In this document: piece by piece, positions 45,701 through 52,395 of the stretch
How the letters are laid out: every line of letters begins with the position of its first letter
How positions within the stretch are numbered: position 1 is the first letter of the stretch
Assembly: GCA_000708835.1 (NCBI GenBank)
Contig: DF237515.1
Span: 2,687-55,081 of the forward strand
Reading direction: 5' to 3'
Source: Klebsormidium nitens
Taxonomy: Eukaryota; Streptophyta; Klebsormidiophyceae; Klebsormidiales; Klebsormidiaceae
DNA: 52,395 nt
Program-made: the position numbers and the translations under genes
Notes under the pieces: generated by a model
Database searches by the model: none
What the model saw: only the letters and a program-made list of their open reading frames with translations
Told to the model about the DNA's origin: nothing

Positions 45701-48654
45701 AAGAAAACGCGCGCGCTGAGAGCTCGCGAGCGCGCGCGCTCGCAGCGGACCTGGCCCAGGGGAAAGTCGGCCAGATACTGCGGGAGAAAGTGGCGGAGGG
45801 GAGGAAAGAGAAGATCATGCAGGTAAGCGGCAACGCTTTCTCCCAAATTGCGGGTTTGCTACACGAAGAGACTGAGGCCCGGAGAAGTCGGAGAGGTTCT
45901 CTAGCAGACGGAATGATATGTCGGCGTCTTTGCTCAGTAAATCGAACTCTCAATCTAAGCTGTTTGGAAAGAAACCTCCACGAGTCGACAATTGCTTCGG
46001 GAAGTTCTTGCTCTTGCTTCTCGAAGTTCAAGTTCCAAAATTAGACTCAATTACGCAGAAGGAATCAGGACCCGATCCGCGGTACCTGTATGCAGATCTT
46101 CCGCCGCCACGACATGGACGACGACGGCGCGTTATCGCTGCGCGAGCTGCGCCAGTCGATGGGGGCCCTGCTGCCGGAGGGGCAAGAACAAACAGCGCGA
46201 GATCTCGCCGGGAGCGAGGACGACCGCGTGGATTACAAGGCCCTGGTGGCTGTCGTCATTCGCGAGGAAGACGGGGGCGCGCGAACGGGGCGGCAAACGG
46301 GGATGGGTCAGGCGATGGGCTTGCAGGCACGTGGCACGAGAATCGACTTTCACACCCTAAATGTAACAGGCGTTTGAAAACCAGAACCGGCATATACAAG
46401 CCAGACTTTGATAAACGGTGGCTCATTTCGGGAGGCAACTGCAGCGCATACATCCTTGATTGCTTTGCCTGCGATTAGATCATGTATCTGCTACACGAGC
46501 CTCCAAAAAGCAAATCTGGTGTACCAGTTGTTCAATTTCTGCATTCTGACGGTTTCGAATCGTGGATGCAGAGCGCGCTTGTGGATCCGATTGAGACTTC
46601 GTGGACGCGGGCGGCGATGCGCGCGCGCACAACGGAACCAATGCAGAGACCGCGTGAGGGCGGCGGGTAAGACCGCGCACAGAAAGCGTCTGTTGTCATT
46701 GCGCGAAATGTTCGAGTCCGCTTCTCCGCGGAAACCAACTTTTTAGACATTTTGTGGTGACCTGCGAAAGCCGGCTCCTTTACATAAGCTAGCGAAGGAA
46801 AATAATAGGACAACTAAAATTCAACTCAAGCGACCCGATCCAGCTCATTGGAGCAGGCAGGAGGTCATCTTGGTCAGCTTACTTCATTCCTTTCCTGTCC
46901 AAAAGTCAAATTAAGCGAGTCGTTCCTTTCAATCGCTGCTGCCTTCATCGAAACCTTTGCTCGCTCGTGCTTCGCAGGCTCTTTTCCGGGGAAGCTCCGT
47001 CCAGTCCTACTGCATCAGTCCCTCAAACAAGCCGTCGTTCCGTCGGCGTCCGGCCGGCCACAGCGCTCTCGGCTTCTTCCGTCCGGCGTACGGATTCCGG
47101 TGCCTCGAACGCGAACGAAACGGAGAATGGCGCTCCTTCTCCCGGGAGCCTTCACCGGCCGTCGTCAGTGTCTGCGTTTGCCGCGCCGAGGAGTCGGTTT
47201 GCGTGGCATCCGCCCCCCCGAGACACGTCAGCAGTCATACGCCCGACGCCGGTAAGCGCCTGAACGCCGAGGAGGAGACACGTGGCACATCCAATTCGTT
47301 TGCACGCCGTCACGCCCACGTCATCCGATCGAACTAGACGGACGCGTTGGAGTTGTCCTCAGAATGTCAAATGGTTTTCGCTGCAAACAAGCTTCTATGA
47401 TTAGTCTTTGCTCTGAAGTGGAGCGACATCAATCGCAGCAAGCCAGCATTTTCAAGACAGACTGGTACTGTTGCGAGTCATCAAAGAGGTGCAACAATCA
47501 GAACGTCCGTCACACGAAGCGTGCCGCTTCTGTGCACCTTGTTTCGCTTTTGACGAGGGGCTTTCAACTCTCCTTCTACAACGCGATTGCTCGAACAGGC
47601 CGTTTCTTTGATCAACCAGTTTCAAACCCTGAATTCTCACCGATCTTCTCGTCAGGGCTCCCCGGGGTACTGCTCCGACCTGGACCGCCTCCAAAGTGTA
47701 AATACGGTCCGGGCGCAGAGCGCCACGCCCGGCTCGCACTCCACCTTCTCTCAGGTAGGGCGGCCAGTCACACCACTTGATCCTGCAACAACGTGAACGG
47801 ATGAAAGTCATACCTTGCGAAAATGAACCAATGAGACAAAGCGAGGACCGTACATCTATAATGATATGCCACAGTTTGATCCTATGCGATTGAAGATATA
47901 TCGCATGAGGCATTTCTCAAGTCCTTCCCACCGCGCAGGCTTTGAGTGGCAGCGGGCGGTCGCCCTCCCGCAAGCGCGCCATCAGCGCGGGCGTGCTGCA
48001 GGAGCTGGCGACCACCAATGACACCATCGCAGCCGCCAAGCAGGCGGCGCGCATCACGCGGCTCACCGGCCAGAAGCAGAGGTGAGCCCCAGTATGACGT
48101 CACGTTTGCACGCCCGGGAGAACGTCACAGATGACGGATGCGGAAGTTTGTCGGTTGCCGTGCGTTTTGTTAGCAGTTCTTAGCAGTCGTGACGAAGAGG
48201 CGCATTCACCCGTACTCGTCGTTTGGATCAGGGGGTCGTGAATAGAAGTTGATGATCGACCTTAAACCTCGGCTGCGACAAAAAACTTGAAATTATGTCC
48301 GTTGCGCCGCTTTACCTCCGGTCTCAGCTCTTAACTTTTCGTCTACAACGAATGGTCTAAAATTTGAGACGGTATTTCACGTCGATCCCACAACGCCTGT
48401 GAGCCGGAGCTAAACCGGTGTGAAGAGCTATAAGCCCCTTCTCTACGTCGGCTCCCAAATTTCCTTTGGCTTCCGGAAAATGTAGTCCCGCAGCAACTGG
48501 TCAGGCTAGCCAATGTATCCGTGACACGTGGCGTTACTGTGGCAGGTACATGGAGATGAGTCGGGCGACCGAGAACGAGCGCGCGGCGGCGGCCACGACC
48601 GGTTCTCAGACGCTCTTTGGAGTCGACGGCGGGCCATCATACGTGGCCGCGTGA
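42767..48654 (+). CDS. EF-hand protein of probable ciliary type, 13 exons
   Basis: Model exons: 42767-42947, 43341-43435, 43644-43795, 44131-44257, 44591-44644, 45129-45335, 45622-45822, 46096-46362, 46572-46666, 46978-47251, 47656-47754, 47939-48081, 48546-48654; all phases agree, giving 667 aa. Four EF-hand-like loops pair up: DPAGEGRLDWQK (~103), DADATGRVDYNR (~139), DPGRTGRVSVNG (~224) and DMDDDGALSLRE (~345). Only the last has all canonical calcium ligands, including Glu at position 12. A signature SGYNLPLRDRQLYH lies at ~190-203. The C-terminal third (~460-620) is Ser/Pro/Arg-rich, then a short helix. The layout resembles algal flagellar-associated EF-hand proteins, which may sense calcium on doublets, but I cannot name an orthologue. 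The first two exons and the donor at 46363 (AAT/GTAACA; a GC donor at 46326 is an in-phase alternative) are the least certain parts. Confidence 0.72.
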
Positions 48655-50144
48655 GGGCAGTTGGGACACAAACTGGCAGATACGAAGTCTCTTCGGTCGA
48701 CCAATAACTGACGACCTCTTGACCAGCTGAGAATATAAGGCACTGGGATTGGATGGCGGTGGATGACAGTTCTCTTTGAGGAGTCTTGTTACAGCTGCGA
48801 AAGCCAGGTCTTCTGCCAATGGGCGAGATGTGGCCCGGCTCGGGTCCGGCAAGGCGATTGCAGCTCAAAGCCAAGAGTGCGCGCGCGCTCGCGCAAATGA
48901 TGATGGCCGGTGTACGAGCTTGCACATCTGGTGGGCCCCACCCGGTGACCACCGCATGTCCTCCCTCCTTCGTGGTCCACTTTCTGCAGATGTTACTACG
49001 TACGGTCAACCGTACACATGAATTTTCCAACAAAAAGCTGTATACAGAGCCTGGTATGTACGAAGCTAGCGGCCCGCAAGCTAAGCGGCCGTGTGGTGAT
49101 ACGAGTCAGTTGTTGAATTGGCGGCACGAGCCACTGCTGCACTGCTGACCGTCAGTGCGAGGCTGTTCAAGTTGCCCGGCCACAGCTGCACGACTGCTAA
49201 TGCAGAATCCAACAGAAACCAACATCAAGCCCAGCGGTGACAGCCCGCCATCGGCCGTCTCTCCTGCGGCATGCTTCAGTGGCCGCCACGCCCGGCAGTA
49301 CGGCGCCACAGGCTTTCTGCTTTTATTTGACATCGATCAATACGTATCAGACGTGGATTGTTTGCCGCAAAGAGTTAGAGGTGCTACTAGTGATAAGCTT
49401 TTTCAATGATGCGCGCGCGGCGCGCTTGCTCAGACCGCTCAAGCAGCTTGACTCGATCAAGCATGGCTTTAAAATTTAGTATATAACGTGGGCAGACTCA
49501 GACGCGCAGCCATAAGTTTAGGCGACTAGAACCATACGCGAGCACTTCTTCAACTCATGCATGTATCTTAAGTACTCAGTACCACTTGCAAGCTCATTAC
49601 TTGTGTTTCTTTCAGTCAATTCTACAAGAACAAATTGGGGCGGCGAGGTTGGCAGCTGGTTACAACTCCATCAATTGCGTCGCAGCAGAACCTGGCTACG
49701 TACACATGATGTCACTGGGCATTGGTTTGCAGTCAACAATCAAGTCGTATGCAACCAGATTCTCAACGGCGTTTGTCGTAAGAGCCGCAACACTTGACAT
49801 TGAATAGTGATCATGACGGTCGGCGGATTTGGGATCGTGGAGTCTATCATCACTTTAGGCTCGATCCTGCAACATACAGACGATGCTCGAATACGAAGTC
49901 CGACGTGACTTTGATCGGACTGGCCGAAAGACTAAACCGTTCTTTGTCACCACACTGAAGACGCTGCTAGCTTCATTGGTTGTCAACTATTTGGCATGTC
50001 TAACCCACACCGATACCTCTTCACTTCGATGCACCTACCAAAGTTAACACTTTGTCCTGGTGCATGGCCTTCGAAAAATCGTCACGCCAAGCCCGTGAAC
50101 CCTGGCCGCAATCCATACTCTTGTCGCACAAAACGCAGCGCCGT
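48655..50144. other. Convergent spacer without recognised gene
   Basis: About 1.5 kb lies between the EF-hand and HsbA-like stop codons. Small frames occur (48506-49033 minus, partly antisense to the last EF-hand exon; 49155-49479 plus), none with a motif. I see no repeats of note. Confidence 0.45.
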
Positions 50145-51636
50145 TCACTGGACGTACGGACCGGGCGTGTGCGCTTTGATTGCGGCAGCAATGGTGCCGT
50201 CCAGCCCATTCTTGTTGGCTTCGATGGTCTTGGCCTCAGCGGAGGCGATGTCCATCAGCGTGAATGCCAGCGAGTCAATGATCCCCTCATACGAGCGGAG
50301 CGCGACGGCGACGGGCTCAATGATGATGGAGGTAGTTGAGAAGAGGCCCGCCTTGCCGGTCAGGATGTTGAGCAGAATCTGGTGCATGCGCACCAGCTCG
50401 CGGAACGCGTCCGCGACGGGCTTTGCGTCGGAGTCCGAGAACGACTTGGTTCCTTGTGCCCCCTGCAATGGTGCGCCGACAATATCGGGCTTAGTAAACC
50501 CTGGTTAAGCGTGAATAAAGATCCGAGTGTCTAAACCCTAGAGCTGATCCGCACTTGACTTGACCGCATATTCATTCGGTTGCTATTGGTCTGAAAGTTG
50601 GAGAAGGTCGGACTTTGGGGTTTTCTACCAGGTTAGTAAATGACCGGATGGCTTTTCGAAGTGTTCGCATCAGCAGAATCTGTGTCCCTTCTGTGGCCTC
50701 CAGCCTCTGCCGAGCAATCATTGTCTCAACAGTCGCTTCAAAGAAAGCATGCCAGTCAAGCAGGGATAAGGAGTCTGGTAGTCTAAATGAAACGCAAGGA
50801 CGGGGCAACTCAATCTGAATCAAACCAAAACTCAGATTGATCTGGCACGTTAGCAATGGACACTGTGGGGCAGTACTCACTATTGATGATTCTTTTGAAA
50901 AAGAATCAACAAGTTGTGCTTGAGATACTGTTTCCGTGTTCAAGTCGGTCACTTCTTTCCCTTTCCACATTCAAGCTTCTATCTGGAGTAATATTAATGA
51001 CTGTCTAGGCTGAATCAAATGATGTCCACCAAGAGGTGAGTAATTTGGGTAGTGCTTGTGTGATTCACTCGACAAGCAAGGTAGAGAAGAACCTTCAAAA
51101 AAGACGTTCCCTTGAGAGCACAGAACTTCAAGAACGTAAGAGAACCTTCCAGCAAAGCCTCGAAGAAGAAAGCATCCGACTTGCAGGAAGCTGATGAGGT
51201 GATTTACACCCACGAGCGGACCTCCTGAGTTGACGATCTTTAGGCCACTGCACCAACTCATTCTCTGAACCCACCTTCAACATCCCATGACAAGAGGGGA
51301 AACATTGGAAGACGCTTTCAAACACCTGGCTGAACCCTTCTGGAAGCCCAGACGTCTAGACAGAGAAGCACATACCGCGAGGATATGGGTCAAGGTTGCA
51401 ACAATATCGTTGAAGCCGTTGATGATGATGGGGTACGGGCCCAGGCCAACGACGATCAGCGGGCCGTTGATGAGGCTGATCGATTGAGCGGGGTTCTGTA
51501 GAGCTTGGCCCTTGACGGTGATTGATTGAATGTTAGCAACCAGCTGTTGGGGCGTCACGGAAGCAAATGTGGTAGGAGCGCACAGCAGGAGCAGTGCGGA
51601 GAGGGCCATCAGCCGGAGGGCAGCGGGGGAAGCCAT
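50145..51636 (-). CDS. Secreted HsbA-like (hydrophobic surface-binding protein A) protein, 2 exons
   Basis: Exons 51636-51376 and 50462-50145 join in phase at a GT-AG intron of 913 bases, encoding 192 aa. Residues 1-25 are a clear signal peptide (MASPAALRLMALSALLLLCA, cleavage after TTFA). The mature chain is Ala/Ile/Leu-rich with few charges and shows the HsbA pattern: LVANIQSITVKGQALQNPAQ, ISLINGPLIVVGLGP, INGFNDIVATLTHI, then FRELVRMHQILLNILTGKAG, PVAVALRSYEGIIDSLAF and AAAIKAHTPGPY. HsbA (Pfam PF12296) is a four-helix, cell-surface or secreted family described in fungi; the Aspergillus oryzae founder coats hydrophobic surfaces and recruits cutinase. Its length is normal for the family. 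The long intron and neighbouring algal genes argue against fungal contamination. A role at the alga's outer wall or cuticle-like layer is inference. Confidence 0.82.
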
Positions 51637-52395
51637 TGCACCTGGGGGAAGGGAGGAAGGGATGCACTTGTTAAGGACAGGTTGTAAAAGACAAAGCATT
51701 TCTTGGAGAAAGGATAGGGAAACAGAGTGACTAAGAGCACATTGTTGAGAATCAAGCTCCTCAACGCTTTTGTGACCATAAGCCAAGGATTGTCAACAAG
51801 GAGACAAGAACAAGACTAATAGCTACACGCTTTTCGTGTTTCTTTTGACCAGGGTTGCTCTGAAAGCTGCCATGGAGACTTGTATAAAAAACAAGAGCAC
51901 AGATAGTAAGCAAGAACAGGATTGGTAGAATCATCTATCAGCACAAGATTGTGAGGGGTTCTTGAGTTTTTGCAGGCCTAGCTTCATCTGACCCGCTCTC
52001 AGCATTCACTTAGAACCTTCTCTGTTCTAGGCTTGCTGCTCTGGACTAAGTGAACATGTCAACAGAGGTTATGCAAGTGACCTCACTAAGTGAACATGTC
52101 AACAGAGGTTATGCAAGTGACTTCAGCAAAGACTCAAAAGCCTATGGCAAGCATTCCATTGAGGCAAACACTCTCTCTCCTCAGATTGCCATTGTTCTAT
52201 GTTTGGCATCCAAAGTCGAAATCAGATAATGTGGCATTGCTTGAGTACTGTGATTTCAACGCACTACGGCGATACTTTACATATGCTAGGTGGTCTTGGC
52301 TATCGTACTGCAGACCTGCTGCGCTTAGGCGAGTGGGATGTTCCATCGATGATTTTGGATCTGCAGAGACGTTATTTGACGGGCTCGCACAGATT
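51637..52395. other. Upstream region of HsbA-like gene
   Basis: This end of the window holds the 5' leader and promoter of the HsbA-like gene (minus strand). The reading frame stays open upstream to about 51786, but the signal peptide fixes the start at 51636. A 40-base tandem duplication lies at 52046-52121. No other gene is seen before the window ends. Confidence 0.5.
52046..52121. repeat. Tandem duplication, 40-base unit, two copies
   Basis: The segment beginning CTAAGTGAACATGTCAACAG at 52046 is repeated at 52086; 36 consecutive bases are identical before the second copy diverges (CCTCA versus CTTCA). It lies about 410 bases upstream of the HsbA-like start codon, so it could duplicate a promoter element, though it may simply be recent slippage. 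Confidence 0.9.

Overview
The window is nuclear DNA from a green eukaryote and begins at a chromosome end. Positions 1-186 are an (AAAACCCT)n array, i.e. TTTTAGGG telomere repeats. This Chlamydomonas-type variant is known from chlorophyte algae and, as I recall, from some Klebsormidiales. The genes are GC-rich, cut by many short GT-AG introns, and are a mix of plant-like families (ankyrin-Raf-like kinase, plant LUSTR-type 7TM protein, PPR-like protein, plastid-type EamA transporter) and a motile-cilium gene (CCDC39). The best fit is a streptophyte alga with flagellate cells, with a Klebsormidium-like organism as an inference rather than a demonstrated identity.

Layout, left to right: telomere (1-186); gene-poor subtelomere; 12-exon ankyrin-protein kinase on + (1282-6078); AT-rich spacer; 16-exon CCDC39/FAP59 orthologue on - (7580-15620); divergently placed 4-exon EamA transporter on + (16671-19874); spacer; 9-exon 7TM LUSTR/GOST-like protein on + (22244-27587); spacer; intronless PPR-like organellar protein on - (29989-32649); a possible very small gene on - (32905-33310); 5-exon proteasome lid subunit RPN6/PSMD11 on + (33980-37867); 4-exon TRAPP subunit TRAPPC6/Trs33 on - (38850-41594); 13-exon EF-hand protein of probable ciliary type on + (42767-48654); and a 2-exon secreted HsbA-like protein on - (50145-51636). 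All exon models come from reading frame, splice sites and phase agreement. Each one keeps a consistent phase across every junction.

The genes are ordinary unlinked eukaryotic loci, not an operon. Two groups are suggestive: CCDC39 (ruler of the 96-nm ciliary repeat) plus the EF-hand protein point to motile flagella, and the HsbA-like gene is the odd one out. Its family is almost entirely fungal, yet here it sits in a plant/algal chromosome with a 913-bp intron. That gene is the strongest candidate for something not previously described, most simply explained by ancient fungus-to-alga transfer. I saw no CRISPR array, rRNA, tRNA or complete transposable element.
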